A DNA stretch of 64,000 nt from DAHVFK01 sp035310985 (GTDB taxonomy: Bacteria; Pseudomonadota; Gammaproteobacteria; Burkholderiales; SG8-39), in the NCBI GenBank assembly GCA_035310985.1, contig DATGDH010000163.1, forward strand, positions 1 through 64,000, read 5' to 3'. Below are positions 14,744-23,439 of the stretch, one piece after another (position 1 is the first letter of the stretch; each line of letters starts with the position of its first letter). Below the pieces are notes generated by a model. That model was given only the letters and a program-made list of their open reading frames with translations, was not told the origin of the DNA and did not search any database. Made by a program: the position numbers and the translations under genes.

Positions 14744-15916
14744 ATGAGACTGGTTCGCGCACTGCTGCTCGCGCTCGTTCCGCTTTGCGCGCAGGCGCAG
14801 ACGTCCCCGGTGGTGGTGGGCGCGGTGCTGCCGCAAACCGGGGACCTGGCCGATCTTGCATCGGGCTATCGCAACGGCCTGCTGCTATGGCAGCAGGAGG
14901 TCAATGCGGCGGGCGGCTTGCTCGGGCGTCGCGTGGAGCTGCGGCTGTTCGATGATCGCTCGGAGGCGAATCGCGACGGCGCCCTGTACGCGAAGCTTGT
15001 CAGCGAGGACAAGGCCGATGTGCTGTTGGGCCCCTTCGGCTCGGCCGCGACCATCGCCGCCTCGGCAGTTGCAGAGCGGGATCGGCGCGTGCTGCTCGAT
15101 GCGACCGGTGCCACGCTCTCGGTGCTCGGTGCGGGCCAGCGCTACGTGTTTCACGTGGCCGCACCGTACGCGGCCTATGGCGAGGAGCTGCTCGGGCTGC
15201 TGCGAGCGTCCGGTTACGCGAAGCTCTATGTCCTTGCGCGCGATGATCCCGCTTCGCGTGAGATGGCGCAACGCTTCGCCGCGCGCGCGCCGCGCTACGG
15301 GTTGACCGCCGGCGCGGCGGACATTTATCCGGGCGCGGTACCAGACTTTACGCCGCAGCTCGCCGCGGCGCGCGCGAGCGAGGCCGAGGCCCTGATCGCA
15401 TTCGGCGGCGAGCGCGATGCCGCGGAGATGGTGAAGGCCATGAGGCGCATGCAGTACGCCCCGAAGCTTTTCTTCGCGCGCGGCGCGGCCGAGGCGCGCT
15501 TCGTGCGGGACGTGGGCCAGGACGCCGAGTTCACGCTCGCGGTGAGCCCCTACCAGCCGGATTTCGCCACAGAAGGGAACGCGCTGTTCGCGCGGGCCTA
15601 TGCCGAGCGGTGGTCCGCGCCGCCCGATCTCGCGGCGGCGCAGGCCTACGCCGCGGGCCAGGTGCTCGAGCAGGCGGTGCTTCGGGCCGGTTCGCTCGAG
15701 CAGGAAAAGCTTGCAGCCGCGCTCGCAGCGCTCGAGGGCGACACCGTGCTGGGGCACTACAGGATCGATCCCGCGACCCGCGAGCAGCTGGGAACCACGC
15801 CGCCCGTCGTGCAGATCCTGCGGGGCCGGCCGGAGGTAGTCTGGCCGAGGGAACGCGCGACGGCGCGCTGGCAGCTGCCGTATCCGCGCTGGGACGAACG
15901 CAAGCCGATCGAGTAA
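14744..15916 (+). CDS. ABC-type branched-chain amino-acid/amide binding protein
   Basis: This 390-residue protein has a signal peptide (about 1-18, ending CAQAQ) and a type I periplasmic-binding fold typical of LivJ/LivK-like Peripla_BP_6: VVVGAVLPQTGDLADLASG, NAAGGLLGRRVELRLFDDRS, LLGPFGSAAT. It would bind a small amino acid, amide or aromatic acid in the periplasm. No permease or ATPase gene is beside it. It is 12 bases upstream of a CoA-ester lyase gene, so it may report or deliver a substrate for that pathway. Ligand unknown. Confidence 0.85.
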   Translation: MRLVRALLLALVPLCAQAQTSPVVVGAVLPQTGDLADLASGYRNGLLLWQQEVNAAGGLLGRRVELRLFDDRSEANRDGALYAKLVSEDKADVLLGPFGSAATIAASAVAERDRRVLLDATGATLSVLGAGQRYVFHVAAPYAAYGEELLGLLRASGYAKLYVLARDDPASREMAQRFAARAPRYGLTAGAADIYPGAVPDFTPQLAAARASEAEALIAFGGERDAAEMVKAMRRMQYAPKLFFARGAAEARFVRDVGQDAEFTLAVSPYQPDFATEGNALFARAYAERWSAPPDLAAAQAYAAGQVLEQAVLRAGSLEQEKLAAALAALEGDTVLGHYRIDPATREQLGTTPPVVQILRGRPEVVWPRERATARWQLPYPRWDERKPIE

Positions 15917-15928
15917 CGGAGAATCGTC

Positions 15929-16828
15929 ATGCCGCTTAACCGCTCGTTCCTATTCGCTCCAGGCAACCAGGCGCGCCGCGTCGAGAAGGCGCTGTCGCTC
16001 GACGCGGACGCGGTGATTCTTGACCTCGAGGACTCGGTTGCGGCTGCGGAAAAGGAAGCGGCACGCAAACCCGTCGCCGAGGCGCTTGCGCGCCCGCGCC
16101 GCGGGCGCGCCTTCGTGCGCGTCAACGCACCCTCGACGCCGTACTGCTACGGCGACCTGGTGGCGGTGATCCGCGCGGGACTCGACGGCGTCGTCATTCC
16201 GAAGATCGAGAGCGCGGCCGACCTGCACGCCATCGACTGGCTGATGGCGAGCCTCGAGCGCGAGCGGGGCCTCGTCCCGGGCGCAATCGATCTGATGCCG
16301 ATCGTCGAAACGGCGGTCGGCGTGCAGCGCGTCGACCGGATTCTCCAGGCGCGCGGCCTGCGTCCATACGAAGAGCGCTGGCGCGTTCGGCGCCTCGCGT
16401 TCGGCGCAGCCGATTACGCGAACGATCTCGGTCTCGCGCCCACCCTTGATGAGGCCGAGCTCGCTGACGCGCGCGCGCGCATCGTGCTCGCGTCGCGTTC
16501 GGCGGGCGCCGAGGGGCCGCTCGACAGCCCGTGGTTCCACCTGCGCGAGCCCGAGGCCTTCGCGCGCGCGCTCGAGCGCAGCCGGCGCGGCGGCTTCCAG
16601 GGCAGGCTGTGCATTCACCCCGACCAGATCGAGCCGGTGAACCGGGCCTATTCGCCGAGCGAGGCGGAAATCGCGAGCGCGGAGAGGATCGTCGCCGCTT
16701 TCCGGCAAGCGGAGGCGACCGGCGCCGCAGCGATCCAGGTCGACGGGCAGATGGTCGACTACCCGGTAGTGCACCGCGCCGAGGCGGTGCTCGATGCCGC
16801 GCGCGAAGCACGCGCCAGGCGCGGCTGA
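15929..16828 (+). CDS. CoA-ester lyase (HpcH/HpaI, CitE-like family)
   Basis: This 299-residue TIM-barrel protein has the family motifs RSFLFAPGNQARRVEKAL, VILDLEDSV (metal-site Glu/Asp), MPIVETAVGVQRVDRIL and CIHPDQIEPVN. Relatives include citrate lyase beta subunits, malyl-CoA and citramalyl-CoA lyases. Stand-alone copies of this length usually act on malyl-CoA- or citramalyl-CoA-type substrates, but the exact ester cannot be told. GGAG lies about 8 bases before the ATG. It is followed by an overlapping MFS carrier gene, which suggests organic-acid uptake and breakdown as a unit. Confidence 0.88.
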   Translation: MPLNRSFLFAPGNQARRVEKALSLDADAVILDLEDSVAAAEKEAARKPVAEALARPRRGRAFVRVNAPSTPYCYGDLVAVIRAGLDGVVIPKIESAADLHAIDWLMASLERERGLVPGAIDLMPIVETAVGVQRVDRILQARGLRPYEERWRVRRLAFGAADYANDLGLAPTLDEAELADARARIVLASRSAGAEGPLDSPWFHLREPEAFARALERSRRGGFQGRLCIHPDQIEPVNRAYSPSEAEIASAERIVAAFRQAEATGAAAIQVDGQMVDYPVVHRAEAVLDAAREARARRG

Positions 16829-18035
16829 CGCGAGCTTGGCGGATCCGGACACCCCGCTGCGCTCGGTCGCGCTGCCGCTCACGGCGACGCTCGCCGTGCA
16901 GACGCTGGTGGCGCTCGCCGTGTACAGCGCCCCGGTGATGGCGCCCGTCGCGGCGCGCGCGCTCGGCGTCGCGCCCTCGGCAATCGGCTACTTCGTCGCG
17001 GTGGTGTATTTCGGCAGCATGCTCGGCACGGTCACCTCGGGCGGCTGGGTGGCGCGCTTCGGCGCAATCCGCGTCAGCCAGTGCGCGCTCGCGCTCAGCT
17101 GCACGGGACTCGCGCTCGGGGCGAGCGGGTGGCTTCCGCTGGTACTCGCGGGCGCGGTGGTAATCGGCCTGGGATACGGTCCGGCGACGCCGGCCAGCTC
17201 GCATATCCTGCTGCGCGCCTCGCCGCCCGGCATGGTCGCGCTCACCTTCTCGATCAAGCAGACCGGCGTACCGCTCGGCGGCGCGATCGCGGGTCTCGCG
17301 GTGCCGGCGATGATCCTCGCTCTCGGCTGGCGCGGCGCCGCGCTCGCGATCGGCGTCGCCTGTCTGGTGGTCGCGCTCGCGATCGAGCCGGTGCGCGCGC
17401 GCTACGATCGCGACTTGAACGTGCGCGCGCCGATCTCGCTGCGCTCCGCGCTCGCACCCGTCGCCTTGGTGCTCGCCACGCCGCGCCTGCGCGACATGGC
17501 ACTCACCTCGTTCGTCTACGGCGGGGTGCAGATCACGTTGGTCAGCTACCTGGTCACGTTCCTCACCGGTTCGTTCGCGATGAGCCTGGTGCTCGCGGGT
17601 TTGGTGATGGCGGCCTCGCAGGTGGCAAGCGTGGCGGGGCGCATCGCCTGGGGCCTGGTGGCGGACCGGCTCCTCAAGCGCCGCATCATGCTCGCCCTGC
17701 TCGGCCTGGGGATGGGACTTTCCGCGCTGGCCACGCTCGCGGCGAGCCCGTCCTGGCCTACCTGGTTGTTGTTCGCGTACGCGGCGGCCTTTGGCGCCAC
17801 GGCGGTGGGCTGGAACGGCGTCTACCTTGCCGAGGTCGCGCATCTCGCGCCACCCGGACAGACCAGCGCAGCGACCGGAGGATGCCTATTCTTCACCTTT
17901 CTCGGCGTTGTCGTCGCGCCGCCGCTGTTCCACCTGGTACTGAATGTCTCGGGCAGCTACGCTGACGCATATGCCGCGTTCGGCGCCGCTGGGCTGGCGA
18001 TCGGCGCTCGGCTGCTGCTCGTGCGGCCGGTTTAG
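16794..18035 (+). CDS. MFS transporter
   Basis: This 413-residue protein has twelve predicted transmembrane helices after a 25-residue polar N-terminus. The MFS pattern is visible in GGWVARFGAIRVSQ (loop 2-3) and GLVADRLLKRRIMLALLG (loop 8-9). Such carriers move organic acids or drugs across the inner membrane. The ATG at 16794 overlaps the lyase gene by 35 bases; a TTG at 16836, just after the lyase stop, is an alternative that would shorten the polar N-terminus. Co-localisation suggests a substrate related to the lyase, but this is inference. Confidence 0.82.
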   Translation: MPRAKHAPGAADASLADPDTPLRSVALPLTATLAVQTLVALAVYSAPVMAPVAARALGVAPSAIGYFVAVVYFGSMLGTVTSGGWVARFGAIRVSQCALALSCTGLALGASGWLPLVLAGAVVIGLGYGPATPASSHILLRASPPGMVALTFSIKQTGVPLGGAIAGLAVPAMILALGWRGAALAIGVACLVVALAIEPVRARYDRDLNVRAPISLRSALAPVALVLATPRLRDMALTSFVYGGVQITLVSYLVTFLTGSFAMSLVLAGLVMAASQVASVAGRIAWGLVADRLLKRRIMLALLGLGMGLSALATLAASPSWPTWLLFAYAAAFGATAVGWNGVYLAEVAHLAPPGQTSAATGGCLFFTFLGVVVAPPLFHLVLNVSGSYADAYAAFGAAGLAIGARLLLVRPV

Positions 18036-18047
18036 AATCCAAGCATC

Positions 18048-18461
18048 ATGCAACCGGTTCCGGAGGGCTTTCGCCCGCTCGAGCGCGTGAGTCCCTTTAC
18101 CAGCCTGATCGGCCCTCTGTACGAGCGTCGCCTCGGCGCGGAGGTATCGCTCGGCCTGCGCATCGAGAAAAAGCACACCAATCGCCGCGGCATCTGCCAT
18201 GGCGGACTGCTCGCCACGCTCGCCGACAGCGCGCTCGGCCACGCCATGGGGGCGAGGACGGGCGGAAAGTTCGCGCTGGTGACCGCCAGCCTGACGATCG
18301 ACTACGTCGGCAGCGCCAAAATCGGGGACTGGATCGAGGCGCAGGTCGAGGTGCAACGCGTCGGCGCGCGCCTGGGTTTCGCCAATTGCTACCTGATCGC
18401 CGGCGAGCAGCGCATCGTGCGCGCCAGCGCGATCTTCGCGCTAAGTGCCAAGCCAGTCTGA
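18048..18461 (+). CDS. PaaI-type hotdog-fold thioesterase
   Basis: This 137-residue protein is a single hotdog domain. The motif GICHGGLLATLADSALGHAM carries the HGG pair and the catalytic acidic residue expected for the PaaI/YbdB branch, which hydrolyses acyl- or aryl-CoA thioesters. It follows the MFS gene by 12 bases and overlaps the next hydrolase gene by 17, so it is in the same transcription unit as the CoA-ester lyase; a thioesterase there would recycle CoA. Substrate not determined. Confidence 0.88.
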   Translation: MQPVPEGFRPLERVSPFTSLIGPLYERRLGAEVSLGLRIEKKHTNRRGICHGGLLATLADSALGHAMGARTGGKFALVTASLTIDYVGSAKIGDWIEAQVEVQRVGARLGFANCYLIAGEQRIVRASAIFALSAKPV

Positions 18462-19095
18462 GCCGGGCGCGCTGCGCGACGCGATCCTGGTGCACGGCTT
18501 GTGGATGCGCGGCCTGGTGATGCGGCCGCTCGCTGCGCGCCTGGCGCGCGCCGGCCTGCGCTGTCATCTGTTCGACTACACCGGACGCGAGCGGCCGCTC
18601 GCGGCGAACGCCGAGCGCCTGGCTCATCTCGCGCGCCAGGTAGGGACTGCGCATTTCGTCGGCCACAGCCTGGGCGGCCTGGTGGTGCTCGATGCGCTCA
18701 CGCGCGAACCGTCCCTTCCGGTCGGGCGCGTCGCGCTGCTCGGCACTCCCGCACGCGGTTGCCTCGCGGCGCGCCGGTTCGCGCGGTTTGGCTTCGGCCA
18801 CTGGCTGCTCGGCGAGAGCGAGGCGCTGTGGCGCGAAGGGCGCGCCGCGCGCTGGACGCGCCCCGAGCCGCTCGGCGTCATAGCCGGTACCGTGCCGATC
18901 GGCATGGGACGCGTGTTCGCGCGGCTGCCGTGCGTGAACGACGGCGTCGTGTGCGTCGAGGAGACGCGCATCGACGGCATGGCGGCGTGCAGCGTGCTGC
19001 CTGTGAGCCACAGCGGCATGCTGCTCTCCGCTCGCGTTGCCGAGAGCCTGCGCGCGTTCCTCGAGGTCGGGAGCTTTCCGCCGCATGCGCGCTAG
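18445..19095 (+). CDS. Alpha/beta hydrolase, PGAP1/lipase-like
   Basis: This 216-residue protein shows AILVHGLWM (oxyanion region) and the nucleophile elbow FVGHSLGG near residues 73-80. A later acid (around the VNDGVVCVEE segment) and a His in SHSGML complete a plausible triad. The short lid-less form resembles small triacylglycerol-lipase-like or YheT-type hydrolases. No signal peptide. It overlaps both neighbours (17 and 11 bases), showing tight translational coupling. The SD for the start lies inside the previous gene. Confidence 0.82.
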   Translation: MPSQSEPGALRDAILVHGLWMRGLVMRPLAARLARAGLRCHLFDYTGRERPLAANAERLAHLARQVGTAHFVGHSLGGLVVLDALTREPSLPVGRVALLGTPARGCLAARRFARFGFGHWLLGESEALWREGRAARWTRPEPLGVIAGTVPIGMGRVFARLPCVNDGVVCVEETRIDGMAACSVLPVSHSGMLLSARVAESLRAFLEVGSFPPHAR

Positions 19096-20143
19096 ATGGC
19101 TCGCTTTCGCCGCGCTGCTCGCGCTGAGCGGCTGCGAGACGCTGTCGTATTACGCGCAGGCCGTGGGCGGGCAGTTCGAGCTGATGCATAAGGCACAGCC
19201 GGTCTCGCAGTGGATCGCGGACCCCGCGACACCGCCCGCGCTGCGTCAGCGCCTGGAGCTCGCGGCGCAGATGCGCGCTTTCGCCTCGCAGGAGCTCATG
19301 CTGCCGGACAACGGCAGTTACCGCAGCTACGCGCGCCTGGACCGGCCGTACGTGGTCTGGAACGTCTTCGCCGCGCCGGAATTCTCGCTGACGCCGGTCG
19401 AATCGTGCTTCCCGGTCGCCGGCTGCGTCGACTACCGCGGCTTCTTCGCGCGCGCGGATGCCGAGCGCTACGCAGCAGAATTGGGCGCCAAGGGTCTTGA
19501 CGTGTTCAGCTACGGCGTTCCCGCCTACTCGACGCTCGGCTGGTTCGACGATCCGCTGCTCTCGACCTTCATCAGCTATCCGGACTGGGAGCTCGCCCGG
19601 CTCATGTTCCACGAGCTCGCGCACCAGCTGGTGTACGTGAAGGGTGACACGACCTTCAACGAGTCCTTCGCGGTGACCGTGGAGGACGAGGGCGTGCGTC
19701 GCTGGCTCGATGCCGCGGGCCGCGGCGGGGAGCTCGCGGCGTTCCGCGAGGCCGAGGCGCGCAAGCGCGCGTTCGTCGACCTGATCCAGCAGGCGCGTGC
19801 GCGGCTCGCGCGCGTGTACGCCGAGCCGCTCGCGCCGGAAGCGATGCGCGCGGCCAAGCAGGCGGAATTCGCGCATCTCGCCGCGCGCTACGCGGCGCTC
19901 AAGGAGCGCTGGGGCGGCTACGCAGGCTTCGATCGCCTGATGGCGGCGCCAAACAACGCGCTGCTCGCCTCGATTTCCGCCTACACGCGCCTGGTTCCCG
20001 CGTTCCGCCTCGAGCTCGCGGCCGTGCACGGTGACCTCGGCGCGTTCTACGCGCGCGTGAAAGCGCTCGCCCGCCTGCCCAAGGCCGAGCGCGATGCGCT
20101 GCTCGAGGCCGGGGCGGGCGCCCCGGGTGAGGGGCCTAGCTGA
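19085..20143 (+). CDS. Lipoprotein zinc aminopeptidase-like protein (COG4324)
   Basis: This 352-residue protein starts with a lipoprotein signal and lipobox LSGC (C17 would be acylated), followed by a domain with the gluzincin motif HELAHQ and a downstream NESFAVTVEDEG that supplies the third ligand. This is the predicted-aminopeptidase family COG4324, present in many betaproteobacteria and not well studied. It is expected to be anchored to the inner leaflet of the outer membrane or to the periplasmic face. ATG 19085 lies inside the previous gene and gives the correct signal peptide. It is the last gene of the overlapping plus-strand run. Confidence 0.8.
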   Translation: MRARWLAFAALLALSGCETLSYYAQAVGGQFELMHKAQPVSQWIADPATPPALRQRLELAAQMRAFASQELMLPDNGSYRSYARLDRPYVVWNVFAAPEFSLTPVESCFPVAGCVDYRGFFARADAERYAAELGAKGLDVFSYGVPAYSTLGWFDDPLLSTFISYPDWELARLMFHELAHQLVYVKGDTTFNESFAVTVEDEGVRRWLDAAGRGGELAAFREAEARKRAFVDLIQQARARLARVYAEPLAPEAMRAAKQAEFAHLAARYAALKERWGGYAGFDRLMAAPNNALLASISAYTRLVPAFRLELAAVHGDLGAFYARVKALARLPKAERDALLEAGAGAPGEGPS

Positions 20144-20756
20144 TCGTCGTATTGACCCACTTGTCGAACGCGGGGCGCTCGAGCAGTCGCTTGTGCCAGG
20201 CGACGACGTTCGCGCACGCCGGGCGCTCGATCGGCATGTTGAGCCACAGGTGCAGGTGGCAGCCGAGCGGAATGTCGCCCATGGTGATCGTTTCGCCGGC
20301 GACGAAACGCCGCCCGGCGAGCGCCGCGTCGACGTAGCCGGCCAGCTCGCCGCACTTCTTCGCCGCCTCGTTGATCGCCTTCATGTCGCGCTTCTCGGGT
20401 GGCGTGCGCACCAGCCCCCAGAACACCGGGCGGAATGCGGCGCCGAAGGTGCCGCTCGCCCAGTCCATCCAGCGGTCGGCGTCCGCGCGCACGCGCAGGT
20501 CGTTCGGCCAGAGCTTTCCCGCGCCGTGCTTGGCGGAGAGGTAGCGCACGATGGCGTGCGACTCCCACAGCACGAAGCCGTCCTCCTCGATGGTCGGCAC
20601 CAGGCCGTTCGGATTGAGTCTGCGGTACTCGGGGGTATTGACCACGCCGAACTGCATGCCGGCGTCGACGCGCTCGAAGGGCAGCCCAAGCTCCTCGCAG
20701 CACCACAGCACTTTCCTCACGTTGACCGAGTTGGGCCGGCCCCAGATCTTCAACAT
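20136..20756 (-). CDS. Glutathione S-transferase family protein
   Basis: This 206-residue protein has a thioredoxin-like N-terminal domain (about 1-80: KIWGRPNSVNVRKVLWC, NPNGLVPTIEEDGFVLWES with cis-Pro and the ES glutathione-binding pair) and an all-helical C-terminal domain. It belongs to a bacterial beta-/nu-like GST group. Such enzymes conjugate or isomerise with glutathione in the cytosol. ATG 20756 is chosen over an upstream in-frame ATG at 20822 because it starts the thioredoxin fold. It ends overlapping the COG4324 stop by 8 bases on the other strand. Confidence 0.9.
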   Translation of the reverse strand: MLKIWGRPNSVNVRKVLWCCEELGLPFERVDAGMQFGVVNTPEYRRLNPNGLVPTIEEDGFVLWESHAIVRYLSAKHGAGKLWPNDLRVRADADRWMDWASGTFGAAFRPVFWGLVRTPPEKRDMKAINEAAKKCGELAGYVDAALAGRRFVAGETITMGDIPLGCHLHLWLNMPIERPACANVVAWHKRLLERPAFDKWVNTTIS

Positions 20757-20766
20757 CGCGTTCCCC

Positions 20767-22353
20767 TCAGAATCCGACGGCCTGCCCGTCGCGTCGCGGG
20801 TCGCTCGCGGCCAGATAGCCACCGTCCAGCTTCCAGATCATCTGCGCGCAGCCGAACTGGTTGTAGTCGTCGACCGTGACGATGCGGTGGCCGCGGCGCT
20901 TCAGCTCCTCGAGCGTCGTCGCAGGAAAGCCGCCCTCGACGCTCACGTCCAGGCCCTGCACCCAGCGAAAGCGCGGGCCGTCGCTCGCAGCCTGCGGATT
21001 CTGCCCGTAGTCGGCGATGCGCACCATCACCTGCGTGTGGCCCTGCGGCTGCATCGTGCCGCCCATCACGCCGAAGCTCATCACCGGCTTGCCGTCGCGG
21101 GTGACGAATCCCGGGATGATGGTCTGGTACGGGCGCTTCCTCGGTCCGACGCGGTTCGGGTGACCGCCCTTGAGCACGAACGTGGCGCCGCGGTTCTGCA
21201 GCGAGATGCCGGTGTTCGGCACCACCACTCCGGAGCCGAAGCCCATGTAGTTCGACTGGATCATCGACACCATCATCCCGGAGGCGTCCGCCGCGGTGAG
21301 GTACACGGTGCCGCCGCGGGGCGGCGTGCCGGCGGCGAAGGGCTGCGCCTTCTTCATGTCGATCAGCGTGGCACGTGCGGCGAGGTAGTTCTTGTCGAGC
21401 AGCTGCTTGGGCGGGAACGGCATGTGGTCGATGTCGGCAACGTAGGCCTGCGCGTCGGCAAATGCCAGCTTCACCGCCTCGATCTGCAGGTGCGCGCTGT
21501 CGGGTGAGTCGACCGGCAAGCTCGCCACGTCGAAGTTCTCGAGGATCCCAAGCGCGATCAGCGCGACGATGCCCTGGCCGTTCGGCGGTAGCTCGTGCAG
21601 CGTGTAGCCGCGGTAATCCATCGTGAGCGTCTCCACCCAGTCGGGCTTGTGCGCGGCGAGGTCGGAGACCGTCATCACCCCGCCGTGCGCCTTGGCGTGC
21701 GCCTCGAGCTTTTCCGCGAGCTCACCCCGGTAGAACGCCTCGCCCCTAGTGGCGGCGATCTTTTCCAGCGTCGCGGCGTGCGCCGGGAAGCGGAAGCGCT
21801 CCCCTGGCGCGGGCGGGCGCCCCTGCGGCAGGAATGCCTCGGCGAAGCCCGGCTGCACCTTGAGCTCGGGAGTCTGTGCGGTCCACTGGCCGGCGATCGT
21901 GAGGGACACGAGAAAGCCGTCCCGGCCGTAGCCGATCGCCCGCTCGAAGAGCTTCTCGAAGGGCAGCTTGCCGAAGCGCTCGCTGAGCGCGCGCCAGGCC
22001 GACACGCAGCCGGGCACGCTGACCGAGTTCCAGCCGCGCACCGGAACGCCCTTCTGCCCGGCAAAGAACTCGGGCGTCCAGCCCGCGGGCGAGCGTCCCG
22101 AGGCATTCAGGCCGTGGAGTCGCTTTCCGTCCCAAACGATCGCGTAGGCGTCCGAGCCGATGCCGTTCGACACCGGCTCGACGAGCGTGAGCGTGATCGC
22201 CGTGGCGAGGATGGCGTCGACCGCGTTGCCCCCGGCGGCGAGCATGGCGAGCCCGGCCTGCGCAGCGAGCGGTTGCGACGTGGCGACGATATTGGCGGCG
22301 AAGACCGGCTTGCGCGGCCACGCGTAAGGCAATTCCCAGGAGATCGGTTTCAT
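20767..22353 (-). CDS. Gamma-glutamyltransferase family hydrolase
   Basis: This 528-residue protein is a Ntn-hydrolase of the GGT superfamily, normally self-cleaved into two chains. The processing site is in PRGGTVYLTAADASG, where the Thr would be the nucleophile. The N-terminal block SQPLAAQAGLAMLAAGGNAVDAI and the FGVMGGTMQPQGH and EGGFP blocks are also family-typical. There is no signal peptide, unlike the periplasmic Ggt of E. coli, so a cytoplasmic GGT-like acylase or peptidase is more likely than a secreted glutathionase. ATG 22353 is chosen. It is preceded by an alcohol dehydrogenase gene, 3 bases apart. Confidence 0.87.
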   Translation of the reverse strand: MKPISWELPYAWPRKPVFAANIVATSQPLAAQAGLAMLAAGGNAVDAILATAITLTLVEPVSNGIGSDAYAIVWDGKRLHGLNASGRSPAGWTPEFFAGQKGVPVRGWNSVSVPGCVSAWRALSERFGKLPFEKLFERAIGYGRDGFLVSLTIAGQWTAQTPELKVQPGFAEAFLPQGRPPAPGERFRFPAHAATLEKIAATRGEAFYRGELAEKLEAHAKAHGGVMTVSDLAAHKPDWVETLTMDYRGYTLHELPPNGQGIVALIALGILENFDVASLPVDSPDSAHLQIEAVKLAFADAQAYVADIDHMPFPPKQLLDKNYLAARATLIDMKKAQPFAAGTPPRGGTVYLTAADASGMMVSMIQSNYMGFGSGVVVPNTGISLQNRGATFVLKGGHPNRVGPRKRPYQTIIPGFVTRDGKPVMSFGVMGGTMQPQGHTQVMVRIADYGQNPQAASDGPRFRWVQGLDVSVEGGFPATTLEELKRRGHRIVTVDDYNQFGCAQMIWKLDGGYLAASDPRRDGQAVGF

Positions 22354-22356
22354 CAA

Positions 22357-23439
22357 TCAGTTCGTTGCGTGTTCGAAATCGAGTACCACTCGGCCGAGGA
22401 TATGTCCGGCCTTGAGTTCATCCAGCGTGCGGTTCACTTCATCGGCAGGGCGCGTTTCAATCGGAGAGGGCTTGAGCTTCTTCCTTTTCGCGAGCGCGAC
22501 GACCTCTTTTAGCTCCTGCAAGTCGCCGACATAGGAGCCGATGATGCCGATGGCGCGCTGCGCGATCGGCGGCAGGGGATAGACGAGCTCGCCGCCGAAC
22601 AGACCGCACAGCACATAGCGCGCGCCCTTGCGCAGTGCGCCGATGCCGAGCTGCGCGGTCGCCGGCATGCCGACGAAGTCGATTGCCCCCGCAAGGTTGC
22701 CTTGCGCCAGCTGGACGAGCTTCTGCCCCGCGTCCGGCGCGCGTGTGTCGAGCACGACCTTCGCGCCGAGCTTGCGGGCCGCTGCGAGCTTCGCCTCGTC
22801 GATGTCGCAGGCGATCACGTTCTTCACGCCTTTCGCCTTGAAGATCGACACTGCGATCAGCCCCAGTCCGCCGCAGCCGAGCACCGCGAACCAGTCCTTC
22901 GGCGCGGGCGCAGACAGCTTGTTGATGCCGCTGTAGGCGGTGAGCGCCGAGCAGGCAAGCGTGGAGGCGAAGCTCTCGTCGATGCCGCTCGCGTCGATGA
23001 GGTACTTTGGATGCGGCACCAGCACGTGCGTCGAGTAGGCTCCGGCGCGATTTACGCCGAGGAAGCGCGAGCCGGAGACGCAATAGTTGTCCTTGCCGGC
23101 CTTGCACACGGCGCACTTGCCGCAGCCGATCCAGGGATAGACGAGGCGCTTCTGTCCGACCCGCAGGTTTTTCGCCGTCCTCGCCGCCGCGGGCCCGAGC
23201 GCCTCGACCACGCCGAACGGCTCGTGGCCGAGCGTGAACGGCGGCACGCAGCCGCGCTCCTTCACGTAAAAGCGCTTGCCCCCGCCCCAGTCGAAGTATC
23301 CGTCCCAGATATGCAAGTCGCTGTGGCATACCCCCGCGCGCGTGACGCGCACCAGCACCTCGGTCCCCTGCGGCTTGGGCGTTTCCTTCAGCACCTTCTG
23401 CAGCGGCTTGCCGTGCTCGATGATGTCGTAGCTGATCAT
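22357..23439 (-). CDS. Zinc-dependent alcohol dehydrogenase
   Basis: This 360-residue MDR enzyme has the catalytic zinc site C38 (AGVCHSDLHIWDG) with H72-E73 (TLGHEPFG), a structural zinc lobe GCGKCAVCKAGKDNYC, and the Rossmann motif VLGCGGLGLIA. These features fit the NAD(P)-dependent AdhA/Adh class-III-like family. The inserted YFDWGGGKRFYV segment marks a subfamily with long substrate loops. The ATG at 23439 overlaps the metY stop (ATGA), so translation is coupled to it. Alcohol substrate unknown; it is not clear how it relates to sulfur assimilation. Confidence 0.9.
   Translation of the reverse strand: MISYDIIEHGKPLQKVLKETPKPQGTEVLVRVTRAGVCHSDLHIWDGYFDWGGGKRFYVKERGCVPPFTLGHEPFGVVEALGPAAARTAKNLRVGQKRLVYPWIGCGKCAVCKAGKDNYCVSGSRFLGVNRAGAYSTHVLVPHPKYLIDASGIDESFASTLACSALTAYSGINKLSAPAPKDWFAVLGCGGLGLIAVSIFKAKGVKNVIACDIDEAKLAAARKLGAKVVLDTRAPDAGQKLVQLAQGNLAGAIDFVGMPATAQLGIGALRKGARYVLCGLFGGELVYPLPPIAQRAIGIIGSYVGDLQELKEVVALAKRKKLKPSPIETRPADEVNRTLDELKAGHILGRVVLDFEHATN

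Noticed and set aside
16194..17843. Long minus-strand frame of 549 codons
   Set aside because: Arg/His/Glu/Asp-rich shadow of the CoA-ester lyase and MFS genes, without any motif.
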